20,785 nt of DNA from a virus: the IMG/VR virus record IMGVR_UViG_3300006037_000049, positions 1-20,785 of that record. One strand, 5' to 3'. Positions 1 to 6,035 of the stretch are shown piece after piece. The number at the start of each line of letters is the position of its first letter. Position 1 is the first letter of the stretch. The notes below the pieces were generated by a model. That model had not been told where the DNA came from. It searched no databases and worked only from the letters and a program-made list of their open reading frames with translations. A program made the position numbers and the translations under genes.

Positions 1-1
1 C

Positions 2-136
2 GCGGGCGCCCGTGCGATCTCCGCCGGCAACGGCAAGTTCACGAACGCCGGCGTGACGCCCGACGCGCGCACGCTCCGTGGCCAGTTCCTCGAGACGAGT
101 GCCGTCGACGGCGCGCTCGTGATGATGCGTCTCTGA
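2..136 (+). CDS. Head decoration / capsid cement-like protein, C-terminal part
   Basis: Only the last 44 codons are in the window, ending at TGA 134-136. The readable tail runs from an Ala-Gly-Ala-Arg-Ala-Ile stretch through a segment GKFTNAGVTPDARTLRGQFL and ends VDGALVMMRL. A small beta-rich C-terminus with this A-x-DGxLVxxxL ending directly before the major capsid gene fits the DUF2190-type capsid cement proteins, which decorate the outer surface of the phage head. The family call rests on this short tail and on position, because the N-terminal part lies outside the window. The next gene starts 117 bases downstream, one of only two long leaders in this operon. Confidence 0.55.
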   Translation, partial: AGARAISAGNGKFTNAGVTPDARTLRGQFLETSAVDGALVMMRL

Positions 137-144
137 AGTAGCCC

Positions 145-164
145 GGCGCCGAACACTCGGCGTC
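145..164 (+). terminator. Hairpin after the decoration gene, possible terminator or processing hairpin
   Basis: The segment CGCCGA (147-152), loop ACAC, TCGGCG (157-162) forms a perfect 6-bp stem. It can extend to 8 bp through a G-U and a G-C pair (145-146 with 163-164). It begins nine bases after the stop codon. No T-run follows, so a classic intrinsic terminator is not supported. The stretch right after it (about 165-190) is locally A-rich in an otherwise GC-rich region, as expected where a promoter might lie. Confidence 0.35.
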
Positions 165-191
165 TGAACAGTAAACCAAACTGACGATACC

Positions 192-223
192 CGCGGCCAC
201 GTTGGCCGATCGGGCTGGCCGCG
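192..223 (+). promoter_or_regulatory. Alternative hairpins in the major capsid leader
   Basis: CGCGGCCA (192-199) is the perfect reverse complement of TGGCCGCG (216-223), giving an 8-bp stem with a 16-base loop. A competing smaller hairpin, GGCCA-CGT-TGGCC (195-207), uses the same left arm, so the two structures exclude each other. The right arm of the long stem lies inside the element shared with the tail tube leader. Mutually exclusive stems are typical of attenuators and of mRNA stability or processing elements, but which applies here is inference. Confidence 0.4.
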
Positions 224-234
224 CTTTGTCCGCG
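211..234 (+). repeat. Leader element shared with the tail tube gene, copy 1
   Basis: These 24 bases match 4956-4979 at 22 of 24 positions. The core GGCCGCGCTTTGTC is followed in both copies by GCG and then GAAAGGC, which holds the ribosome binding site. Here GAAAGGC is at 241-247 and the GTG start at 254. The element sits outside any convincing reading frame and occurs before the capsid and the tube, the two most abundant virion proteins. That suggests a shared expression signal such as a late promoter, a leader stabiliser or a translation enhancer. Confidence 0.6.
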
Positions 235-253
235 TGCCGGGAAAGGCAACGCC

Positions 254-1198
254 GTGACCTATCCGAACAGTCCGATCCACAGGGACCGGGTTCTCGCCAA
301 CTTCGCCGTCGCGTACGAGAACTTCGACCTCATCGCCGACAAGCTCTCGCCCATCGTCCCCACGGACGAGATCTCCGGTACGTACTTCAAGCGCAACAAG
401 GAGAGCTTCGCGCTCTACACCGGCCAGCAGGTGATCGGCCCGTCGAGCGACGTGCCCGAGACCGAGGGCGACGTCACCGAGGGCACGTTCGCGTGCAAGG
501 GCCGCGGCCGCATGTCGAAGATCCCGCTCCAGACGGACGCGCAGGCGGATATCCCGCTGACGCTCCGCCAGGACGCCGTGATGGACGCCATGTCGCTGCT
601 CATGCTCGAGCGCGAGGTGCGTATTGCAACGCAGCTGACCACGTCGGGCAACTTCGCTGCGGCGAACACCGCGACGGTCGGCACCAAGTGGGACTCGACG
701 GGCAACCCGCTCGTGGACATCGACGCGCTCCGCGGCAACATCTGGCGCGCGGGCAACACGCGGCTCGTCGCGTACTGCGGCTGGGATGTCTGGAAGGGCA
801 TCAAGAACAACACCAACGTGCTCGCCCGTATCAACGGCGGCGCCACCACGGCGGCCCCTGCGCTCGTGCTTCGACAGGCGTTCGCGGAACTGATCGAAGT
901 CGACGAACTCGTGGTCGGTCAGGCTTGGTACCTGCCGAGCGTCGGCGGCACGCAGGCCCGCGTGTGGGGCAAGGACTTCGGCATCGTCGCCGTGTCCAAC
1001 TCGCCCTCGACGCGCTCGCTCTCGTTCGCGCAGACGATGCGCTGGACGGCGATCGGACCGGGCGGCGTGCGGCACGAACAGTGGATCGACCCGAGCAAGG
1101 GGACCATGGGCGTCGAGCGCCACAAGATCACGATGTCCGACGACGAGATCATCCCGGCGAACGACGCGGGCCTCTTGCTCAAGGCGGCGGTGACCTGA
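254..1198 (+). CDS. Major capsid protein
   Basis: This 314-residue protein is the likely building block of the phage head. The N-terminal part carries the features of the Mu-like and HK97-fold capsid families: an early helix containing NFAVAYENFDLIADKLSPIV, then a strand with GTYFKRNKESF, then an acidic segment around residues 70-80. A long central helix RQDAVMDAMSLLMLEREVRI matches the capsid spine helix by position. The start is GTG at 254 with GGGAAAGG about 7 bases upstream. A longer upstream in-frame ORF is not available, because the 202-1395 frame is a different one. Its 117-base leader holds hairpins and the element shared with the tail tube gene. The stop TGA (1196-1198) overlaps the next ATG. 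Position before the neck genes and after a decoration protein agrees with the call. Confidence 0.85.
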   Translation: MTYPNSPIHRDRVLANFAVAYENFDLIADKLSPIVPTDEISGTYFKRNKESFALYTGQQVIGPSSDVPETEGDVTEGTFACKGRGRMSKIPLQTDAQADIPLTLRQDAVMDAMSLLMLEREVRIATQLTTSGNFAAANTATVGTKWDSTGNPLVDIDALRGNIWRAGNTRLVAYCGWDVWKGIKNNTNVLARINGGATTAAPALVLRQAFAELIEVDELVVGQAWYLPSVGGTQARVWGKDFGIVAVSNSPSTRSLSFAQTMRWTAIGPGGVRHEQWIDPSKGTMGVERHKITMSDDEIIPANDAGLLLKAAVT

Positions 1199-1395
1199 TG
1201 GCTGTCCAGGACAAGGCGAAGATCGCCGACGTCGTGGCTGCCGATCAAGCTCGCGGGCCGAAGCTGGTCCGTATGGTCGTGCGCTCCGGGCAGCTGCTCA
1301 TCGAGGGTGCGATCAAGGGCGAAGGGTACGAGTTCGACGCGCCCGAAGAGCAGGCCGCTGGCTTCCTCGCCAACGGTATCGAGATCAAGTCCTGA
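1198..1395 (+). CDS. Small head-neck region protein of unknown function (65 aa)
   Basis: The ATG at 1198 overlaps the capsid stop as TGATG and the ORF runs 65 residues to TGA 1393-1395. The second half (IEGAIKGEGYEFDAPEEQAA followed by GFLANGIEIKS) has the pattern strand, Gly-rich turn, Gly-x-x-Phe-x-x-Pro/Ala-Glu-Glu, helix, Asn-Gly. Many small phage proteins between capsid and connector genes show this pattern and probably form a compact beta-hairpin plus helix domain. Its biochemical role is not known to me. The much longer ORF that begins at 202 in this frame is antisense-like noise across the capsid gene and is Arg- and His-rich, so I use the short start. Confidence 0.7.
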   Translation: MAVQDKAKIADVVAADQARGPKLVRMVVRSGQLLIEGAIKGEGYEFDAPEEQAAGFLANGIEIKS

Positions 1396-1871
1396 TGCCC
1401 GCCGCGTACCTCACGCAAGCCGATCTCGAATCGAGGGTCAGCCCGAGTCTCGTGCTGCGCCTCCTCGACGACGACGACGACGGCGTGGTGGACGCGGCGG
1501 CTTTGGATGCCACGCTCGTTGCGGCCGAGCGGTTCGTCGACGGGCATGTCTCGCGCCTCTATCCGATGGCCACGATCCTCGCGGACGCGGCCACGCTGGC
1601 GCACGTGCGGAGCCTCGCTTCGGCGATCGCGGTCCACTACGCGTACCAACGCCGACCCGAGTTCGGGACGCGCGAAGGCACGCCGTACCAGGGCCCGTTC
1701 GACGAAGCGGTCAAGGTACTGGACAAGGTCCGCAAGGGCGAGTTCCGCCTCGACACGAACGGGGCGCCCGTCGCTCCGGCCAACGTCGGTGGCAGCCTGA
1801 CCGAGCCGCAACAGTCGACGATCGAGACCATATGCCCTGGGTTCTTCACCAGCGGCTTCGGTAGCTACTGA
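1395..1871 (+). CDS. Mu gp36-like protein (DUF1320 family), neck region
   Basis: The product has 158 residues. It opens AYLTQADLESRVSPSLVLRLL, then an acidic run DDDDDG, then a helix AALDATLVAAERFVDGHVSRLYP. This opening, with helical segments built around a conserved R-LYP turn and a following paired helix with AIAVHYAYQRR, is the recognisable layout of DUF1320 (Mu gp36-type) proteins. Those sit between the capsid and the tail genes and are thought to belong to the head-tail connection. The C-terminal 30 residues are low in charge and Gly/Thr-rich and end GFFTSGFGSY. The ATG at 1395 overlaps the previous stop (TGATG), and its own stop overlaps the next start in the same way. Confidence 0.8.
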   Translation: MPAAYLTQADLESRVSPSLVLRLLDDDDDGVVDAAALDATLVAAERFVDGHVSRLYPMATILADAATLAHVRSLASAIAVHYAYQRRPEFGTREGTPYQGPFDEAVKVLDKVRKGEFRLDTNGAPVAPANVGGSLTEPQQSTIETICPGFFTSGFGSY

Positions 1872-2329
1872 TGCAAATCAGCGTCGACACAAGCGACCTG
1901 GAGGAGAGAGGCGGAGCGTTCGTTTCCGCCCTCTCCCAAGGGGCAAGCGCCGCGCTTCTGCAACAGGGCGCCGCTTCCTACAATCGGATCGTCCAGGGCA
2001 CCTACTGGACCAATCGAACCAACGCCACGCGCAAGACGTTCAAGCTGTCGCGCCCGGCTCCGCTGACGGTCACTCTCGAGTCGACGGACAAGGTTGCGCA
2101 CTTCCTGAACGTCGGCACGGAGGCGCACGTGATCAAAGCAAGGAAGGCGGGCGCGCTCTCGTTCTTCTGGGCAAAGGCAGGCAGGCAGTTTCTCGGCGGC
2201 AAGGTGAACCACCCCGGCACCACCGCCACGAAGTTCGTCAAAACCGAAACGGAGATCGGCGTGGGCCAGTTGCAGATACTCGTCGACGCCGCCGCCTCTC
2301 GCGCTGTCTCCAACGCGGGCATTGGCTGA
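1871..2329 (+). CDS. HK97 gp10 / Mu gpG-like tail completion protein
   Basis: The 152-residue protein begins MQISVDTSDLEERGGAF with a helix typical of the gp10-like fold. It then has an Arg/Lys-rich strand region, a strand pair around FLNVGTEAHVIKARKAGALS, and the motif VNHPGTTATKFV at about residues 115-126. The V-x-HPGT signature followed by a long C-terminal helix is the hallmark of HK97-gp10-like and Mu gpG-like neck and tail completion proteins, which join the tail tube to the head connector. The gene is coupled by TGATG overlaps on both sides. Confidence 0.75.
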   Translation: MQISVDTSDLEERGGAFVSALSQGASAALLQQGAASYNRIVQGTYWTNRTNATRKTFKLSRPAPLTVTLESTDKVAHFLNVGTEAHVIKARKAGALSFFWAKAGRQFLGGKVNHPGTTATKFVKTETEIGVGQLQILVDAAASRAVSNAGIG

Positions 2330-3213
2330 TGGCGCTCCTGTTCGGTGGCTACCGCTTCCCGCTCGACGCGTCCGGCGGCGCGGTGCCGCAGCCGTTCACG
2401 AGCGCCGCGCTTCCGTACCTTCAAGACTGCCTCAACGCGCACCTGAGCGAGGCTTTCGAGGCTGCCGTGCGCGGCAAGGTGCAAGGCGCCACCGGCCGTC
2501 TCGCGTGCCAAGAAACGGGCATCGTCGACGTCTCCTACCAGCTGACGAAGAAGACGTTTCGCCTGCCGTATCTCTGCCTCGCGCTCGACTCCGGCGTCTT
2601 CTCTGAAGGCACGGCGCGATGGGACCAGGATGTCACGCGGTACCAGCTTTCCTACGTCCTTCCTGCGCTACCGGAAGAGGCGATCCAAGAGGTCGCCGTT
2701 CCGCTCCTCGGCGCCGTCGCGAAGCTGCTCTCGCTGCTGATCAAGCAGGGTGGCGACCCGAACCACCGCAGTGGCGCGCGCGTCTGGGAAGAGGCCGAGA
2801 TCGTGGCCGTCCGCATCGGCGCGTACCAACTCGAGTTCCTGACGCTCGGCAGCGACATGGCAACGACGCAGCGCTTCCCGCTGCTCCGCGCTGAAGTCTT
2901 CGTGACCGAGCAAGAGGGATACGACCAGGACGGGCCCGCGCTCGTCGAGCAGCGCCACGCGGTCGATCTCAGCAGCGACGACGGCGTCTACCCGTCGATC
3001 GTCGAAACAATCCTCACGCCCTTATCGGGTACGCCGCCGGACGAATCCGGCACGGAGATTCACCATGATCGTTCGGCTCCTTCCGATCGAAGGCGAGCAC
3101 ACGTATTCGCCTCCTCACGTCCGCTTGGGGCGAGTCACGCCCATCGGCTACACGCGCCAGCCGGACGGCTCGTTGGTCTTCGACGGCGCGGCTGTCGATC
3201 TCACGCTCGATGA
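2329..3213 (+). CDS. Probable tail terminator protein (Mu gp37-like position), with an anomalous 3' end
   Basis: The ORF has 294 codons, but only about the first 245 look like real protein. This part contains predicted strands and helices such as RYQLSYVLPALPEEAIQEVA and VRIGAYQLEFLTLG, and a strand RAEVFVTEQEGYDQDG. Its place between the tail completion protein and the DUF2635-like gene before the sheath matches the Mu-like tail terminator (DUF1834-like), which caps the tail tube and stops its growth. I see no diagnostic motif, so the call is mostly positional. From about residue 247 the translation turns Arg/His/Ala/Ser-rich and overlaps the next gene by 149 bases in another frame. Every other junction nearby is a 1-base overlap. 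The true end may be near 3066, where a TGA in a third frame overlaps the next ATG. Confidence 0.6.
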   Translation: MALLFGGYRFPLDASGGAVPQPFTSAALPYLQDCLNAHLSEAFEAAVRGKVQGATGRLACQETGIVDVSYQLTKKTFRLPYLCLALDSGVFSEGTARWDQDVTRYQLSYVLPALPEEAIQEVAVPLLGAVAKLLSLLIKQGGDPNHRSGARVWEEAEIVAVRIGAYQLEFLTLGSDMATTQRFPLLRAEVFVTEQEGYDQDGPALVEQRHAVDLSSDDGVYPSIVETILTPLSGTPPDESGTEIHHDRSAPSDRRRAHVFASSRPLGASHAHRLHAPAGRLVGLRRRGCRSHAR

Positions 3214-3367
3214 CGAGCACCAATCGTCCGACCTCGCATTCCTCCGCAAGGAAGTGACGCAAGGGCGCGTCCGCCCCGGCGACGCGCAGGCCGCGCTCGT
3301 CCTCGGCGGCACGTTCGCCGAACCGCAACCGAAGAAGGCGCCCGCCAAGGGCGAGGAGAAGCTCTGA
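3065..3367 (+). CDS. DUF2635-like (Mu gp38-type) small protein before the sheath
   Basis: The 100-residue product begins MIVRLLPIEGEHTYSPPHVR and has a Pro-rich, positively charged start. The middle has a beta hairpin (RQPDGSLVFDGAAVDLTL) followed by DLAFLRKEVTQGRVRPGD. The order (MxVRLLP opening, then strand pair, then an aromatic/Arg helix leading to a basic turn) resembles the DUF2635 proteins that precede the sheath gene in Mu-like phages. The C-terminus is Lys/Ala/Pro/Glu-rich and probably disordered. The start ATG is 3065; the ATGA there also provides a TGA in another frame, relevant to the end of the previous gene. A good Shine-Dalgarno-like GAGGAGAAG for the next gene lies inside its end. 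Confidence 0.65.
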   Translation: MIVRLLPIEGEHTYSPPHVRLGRVTPIGYTRQPDGSLVFDGAAVDLTLDDEHQSSDLAFLRKEVTQGRVRPGDAQAALVLGGTFAEPQPKKAPAKGEEKL

Positions 3368-4884
3368 TGGCGACGCTCGGACTCAACCTCACCGCTCTCT
3401 CGTCCGGCTATCCGATCCCAGGCTCCTACGTCGAGGTCCTGTTCGCACAGGGCCAATCGGCCGGCGACCTGTCGGCAAAGAAGATCCTGATTCTCGCGCC
3501 TTCGATCGCCGCGGGCTCGATTGTCCAAGACTCCGAGGTCTACGGCCCGATCTCCGACGAGACCGAGGTGGTCGCCAAGGTCGGCGCCGGCTCTCCCGCT
3601 CACCGCATGGCACGCGCCGTGTTGTCGGTGAACAAGGCCGCGCAGTTGTACATCGTGGCGCCCACGCGTTCGGCCGGCGTCGCCGCGACGCTCTCGGTCA
3701 CGATCACTGGCACGGCCACGGGCGCCGGCGTGGTTCGCGTCGAGCTCTGCGAGGAGACCGTCGACTACGCGTTTGCTTCGGGCGACACGCCGACCGCGAT
3801 CGCCGCTGGCATCTCCGCAGCGTTCAACGCGCTCACGCACCTTCCCGCGGCTGCCGTGCCCACCGCTGGCGTGATCGCATTCACCGCCAAGGTGGCCGGC
3901 CCCGAGGGCAACGCGCTTCGTCTGCGCGCGAGCATGACCGCGGGCGTCACCTCGGCCATCACCGCGACCTCCGAGACCGCGTTCGCATCCGGCGCGACGG
4001 CCGCATCGCTGACCAACGCGCTCGCCACGATCGCCGCGCTCGACTTCGACGTCATCGTGCCGCACACGCACGCGGGCGCGTCGTCCGATCCGCAGCTGTC
4101 CGCGCTCGTGACGCAGGTCAACACGCAGGCACTTCCGATCACCGGCATCCGACAGAAGGTGATCGCGGGCATCGCTCTCGCGCCCGCCACGGCGGTCACG
4201 CTCTCGCAGAGCATCAACAAGCCGCGCCTCGACTTGGTGAACTTGGAAGAGTCGCCGCTCGAGCCGTCGGTGGTCGGAGCGATCTGCGCAGGCGTCGCTG
4301 CAAATACGTACTTCGTCGACCCCGCTGCGAACCTCGACAGCTACGGCACGAAGCCCGAGCACGTGTTCCCGGTGAAGGCTCCTCGCAACAAGGGAACCAA
4401 CTTCACGAGCACCGAGCTCGCGCTCATGCTCAACGGCGGCGTGACCCCGATCGGCGTCACCGCGACGGGTACTCCGTACATCGTCCGTCAGGTGACCGCC
4501 TACTCGCTCAACGGCGCGCTCGCCGACTACCGCGTGCGTGACTCGCACCGCGTCTACGTGGCGGACTGGTACGCCGACACGGCTCTCGCGCGCCTCGCAA
4601 CGGCTCCGTGGACGAAGCTCACGGACGACCCGCCGAACGACGTCCAGCCGCCTGCGAACTTCGCGACGCCAAAGCGCGTCAAGGGGCTCATCGAGCAGCT
4701 GATCAGCGACGGCTGCGACCTCGGCTACCTCGACCCGGCAAAGAAGGTCGCGATGCTCGCATCACTCTCCGTCGGCATCGATCCCGTCAACGCGACGCGG
4801 AACAACATCGGCTCCAACGTGTTCGCGGCCAACCTGCTCCACCAGACCGCGCACCTCGTTCGCGAGACGAGCGCCGCAGCCTGA
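3367..4884 (+). CDS. Tail sheath protein
   Basis: The product has 505 residues, a usual size for Mu gpL-like sheath proteins, which polymerise around the tube and contract on infection. It opens with a sheath-type N-terminal arm containing GYPIPGSYVEVLFAQGQSAG and then KKILILAPSI. There is an inserted Ala/Thr/Gly-rich beta domain in the middle (about residues 105-215, with ALSVTITGTATGAG-like repeats) and a typical C-terminal domain. That domain has NNIGSNVFAANLLHQTAHLV at the very end and KKVAMLASLSVGIDPVNATR just before. The start ATG at 3367 overlaps the previous stop and follows GAGGAGAAG, an unusually strong ribosome binding site for this operon. A 109-base leader and a terminator-like hairpin follow before the tube gene. 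Confidence 0.88.
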   Translation: MATLGLNLTALSSGYPIPGSYVEVLFAQGQSAGDLSAKKILILAPSIAAGSIVQDSEVYGPISDETEVVAKVGAGSPAHRMARAVLSVNKAAQLYIVAPTRSAGVAATLSVTITGTATGAGVVRVELCEETVDYAFASGDTPTAIAAGISAAFNALTHLPAAAVPTAGVIAFTAKVAGPEGNALRLRASMTAGVTSAITATSETAFASGATAASLTNALATIAALDFDVIVPHTHAGASSDPQLSALVTQVNTQALPITGIRQKVIAGIALAPATAVTLSQSINKPRLDLVNLEESPLEPSVVGAICAGVAANTYFVDPAANLDSYGTKPEHVFPVKAPRNKGTNFTSTELALMLNGGVTPIGVTATGTPYIVRQVTAYSLNGALADYRVRDSHRVYVADWYADTALARLATAPWTKLTDDPPNDVQPPANFATPKRVKGLIEQLISDGCDLGYLDPAKKVAMLASLSVGIDPVNATRNNIGSNVFAANLLHQTAHLVRETSAAA

Positions 4885-4890
4885 CCCGGT

Positions 4891-4921
4891 GCCCGGCTTA
4901 GCCGTCGGGCGCTTTCTTCTT
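4891..4921 (+). terminator. Terminator-like hairpin between sheath and tube genes
   Basis: GCCCG (4891-4895) pairs with CGGGC (4906-4910), with a partial inner GGC-TTA-GCC helix. It is followed within two bases by TTTCTTCTT, a T-rich tract that stands out in this GC-rich sequence. It starts seven bases after the sheath stop. A stem plus T-tract is the usual intrinsic terminator shape. Here it would reduce read-through from the sheath gene and imply that the tube gene has its own promoter downstream. Confidence 0.45.
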
Positions 4922-4938
4922 CGCAATCTCCAAAGCCT

Positions 4939-4960
4939 GCCCGCGCGTCGCGGAGCGGGC
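4939..4960 (+). promoter_or_regulatory. Hairpin in the tail tube leader
   Basis: GCCCGC (4939-4944) is the reverse complement of GCGGGC (4955-4960), a 6-bp stem with a 10-base loop. As in the capsid leader, the right arm of this stem runs into the shared 24-base element (4956-4979). Both leaders thus place a hairpin partly overlapping the 5' end of the shared element. Confidence 0.35.
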
Positions 4961-4979
4961 CGGCCGCGCTTTGTCTGCG
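4956..4979 (+). repeat. Leader element shared with the major capsid gene, copy 2
   Basis: This copy matches 211-234 at 22 of 24 bases; the two differences are a C for T at the sixth base and a T for C at the twenty-first. It is followed by GAAAGGC (4982-4988) and the GTG start at 4994. The distance from element to start codon is 15 bases here against 20 in the capsid leader. Because the surrounding leaders are otherwise dissimilar, conservation of this piece suggests a functional expression signal. Confidence 0.6.
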
Positions 4980-4993
4980 GCGAAAGGCTGCCC

Positions 4994-5374
4994 GTGTCTG
5001 CTCTGATCAAATACACGAAGTTCTCGCTCTTCCTCGGCGGCACCCTTCTCGCCGAAGCCAACTCTGTCGACGCCACCTACTCGCCCGGCACGCAGAAGGT
5101 CATCACGACCGAGAAGGGCCTGTCTGGCTTCTCTCCCGGCGCCGGTGAGATGACTCTCAAGATCGACTCGGCGATGCCCCGCGCGGGTATCGAGTTCGAC
5201 TACGTGCAGGCCGCGTACGACATCACGATCTTGGACGTCGTGATGTTTCGCGCCGGCAAGAAGGTGAAGACCAAGGGCGTCATCATGGACGCGTCCGAGC
5301 AAGGCGGCGCCGACAAGCCGTCGGCCGCGTCGTTCTCGATGACGTGCTCCATTCCCGAGTTCAGCACGCTGTGA
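4994..5374 (+). CDS. Tail tube protein (Mu gpM-like)
   Basis: The 126-residue protein from GTG 4994 reads SALIKYTKFSLFLGGTLLAE and continues with strand-turn patterns. These include SVDATYSPGTQKVITTEKGL, FSPGAGEMTLKIDSAMP and a final strand pair with SFSMTCSIPEFSTL. This all-beta protein of about 120-130 residues directly after the sheath is the Mu-type tail tube, which stacks as hexamers inside the sheath. An in-frame GTG at 4889 would add 35 residues. The added segment is Arg/Leu-rich and would cover the conserved leader element, while GTG 4994 has GAAAGG at the right spacing, so I use the later start. The stop overlaps the next GTG. Confidence 0.8.
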   Translation: MSALIKYTKFSLFLGGTLLAEANSVDATYSPGTQKVITTEKGLSGFSPGAGEMTLKIDSAMPRAGIEFDYVQAAYDITILDVVMFRAGKKVKTKGVIMDASEQGGADKPSAASFSMTCSIPEFSTL

Positions 5375-5979
5375 GCGGCCCTCCCGCATTCGCAAAGAAG
5401 GAGCCGTCTGCGTTCGTTGCTACGCTCATCGCGAGCGCGAATCGGCCTCACGCGGTCATCGACTTTCCGCTCGTCGGATTCGACGGAAAGCCGGTCGCGC
5501 ATGTGCATATCCGCGGGCTTTCGCAGGCCGAGGAAGACATCGCGTTTGCCAACGCCCGCGCGTACACGAGCCGACTCACGAGGGCCGACGAAGAGTCGCG
5601 TTGGCGGCCCGAGGACATCGAGCACAACGCTCGCGCGTCCGAGGTCTTGGCGGTGTGCTGTCGCAAGGCAGATGACCCGTCGCAGCCCTTCTTCGAAAGC
5701 GGCGTGGTCGATACGCGCGAGTTCGAAACCGAAGTGCTCGGGCAGCTGTTCAACGCCTATGCGGAGTTGAAAGAGAAGTTCTATCCGCGCGTGACGAGCC
5801 TCTCGGTCGAGGAGTTCGAGGCGTGGATCGCGGTCATCGCGGAAGGGGCCGAATCCATCCCTTTTCACTCCTACTCGCGCACACAGCTGGAAGCCCTCTG
5901 TCGTTCTGCCGTGATGTCCTTGGTCGACGCGCGGGCGACCATCACGACGTTGACGGACTCCTCTACCTCGGATTCCTGA
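5371..5979 (+). CDS. Tail assembly chaperone (Mu gp41-like)
   Basis: The protein has 202 residues from GTG 5371, which overlaps the tube stop as GTGA. It is mostly helical and acidic in the middle, with IDFPLVGFDGKPVAHVHIRG near the N-terminus and helices such as LSQAEEDIAFANARAYTSRL and VEEFEAWIAVIAEGAESI. A protein of this kind between the tube and tape measure genes is normally the tail assembly chaperone, which coats the tape measure during tail building. This is mainly a positional call. An overlapping -1 reading frame covers the gap to the tape measure gene (see the separate entry for the possible frameshift extension). An earlier in-frame ATG at 5344 would overlap the tube gene by 31 bases and is less likely. 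Confidence 0.65.
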   Translation: MSGPPAFAKKEPSAFVATLIASANRPHAVIDFPLVGFDGKPVAHVHIRGLSQAEEDIAFANARAYTSRLTRADEESRWRPEDIEHNARASEVLAVCCRKADDPSQPFFESGVVDTREFETEVLGQLFNAYAELKEKFYPRVTSLSVEEFEAWIAVIAEGAESIPFHSYSRTQLEALCRSAVMSLVDARATITTLTDSSTSDS

Positions 5980-6035
5980 GAGCCTACCGCAAGGTCTGGC
6001 CGGGACGCGACAATGGCAGCCACAGTCAAGATTGA
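5940..6035 (+). other. Possible -1 frameshift extension of the tail assembly chaperone
   Basis: In the -1 frame relative to the chaperone gene, the open frame runs 5823-6035 and spans the chaperone stop (5977-5979), the 33-base gap and the first 23 bases of the tape measure gene. Within it, about 5955-6011 reads GLLYLGFLRAYRKVWPGRDN, hydrophobic and aromatic in a way unlike the Arg/Ser/Pro-rich noise of the other wrong frames here. Many tailed phages make a longer chaperone by a -1 frameshift at just this place. I cannot find a canonical slippery heptamer, so the extension is a candidate only. Confidence 0.3.

Noticed and set aside
164-191. Sigma70-like promoter before the capsid gene
   Set aside because: The A-rich patch is suggestive, but candidate boxes (CTGAAC and GATACC) match consensus at only three of six positions each.
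202-1197. Forward ORF upstream of the 65-residue gene in the same frame
   Set aside because: Arg/His-rich shadow of the capsid gene; only the part after ATG 1198 looks like protein.
3148-4548. 466-codon antisense ORF across the sheath gene
   Set aside because: Arg/His/Gly/Asp-rich shadow of a GC-rich gene, no ribosome binding site or domain, and the sense sheath is well supported.
4889-4993. Upstream start for the tail tube gene
   Set aside because: The extra 35 residues are Arg/Leu-rich, cover the conserved leader element, and GTG 4994 has a better ribosome binding site.
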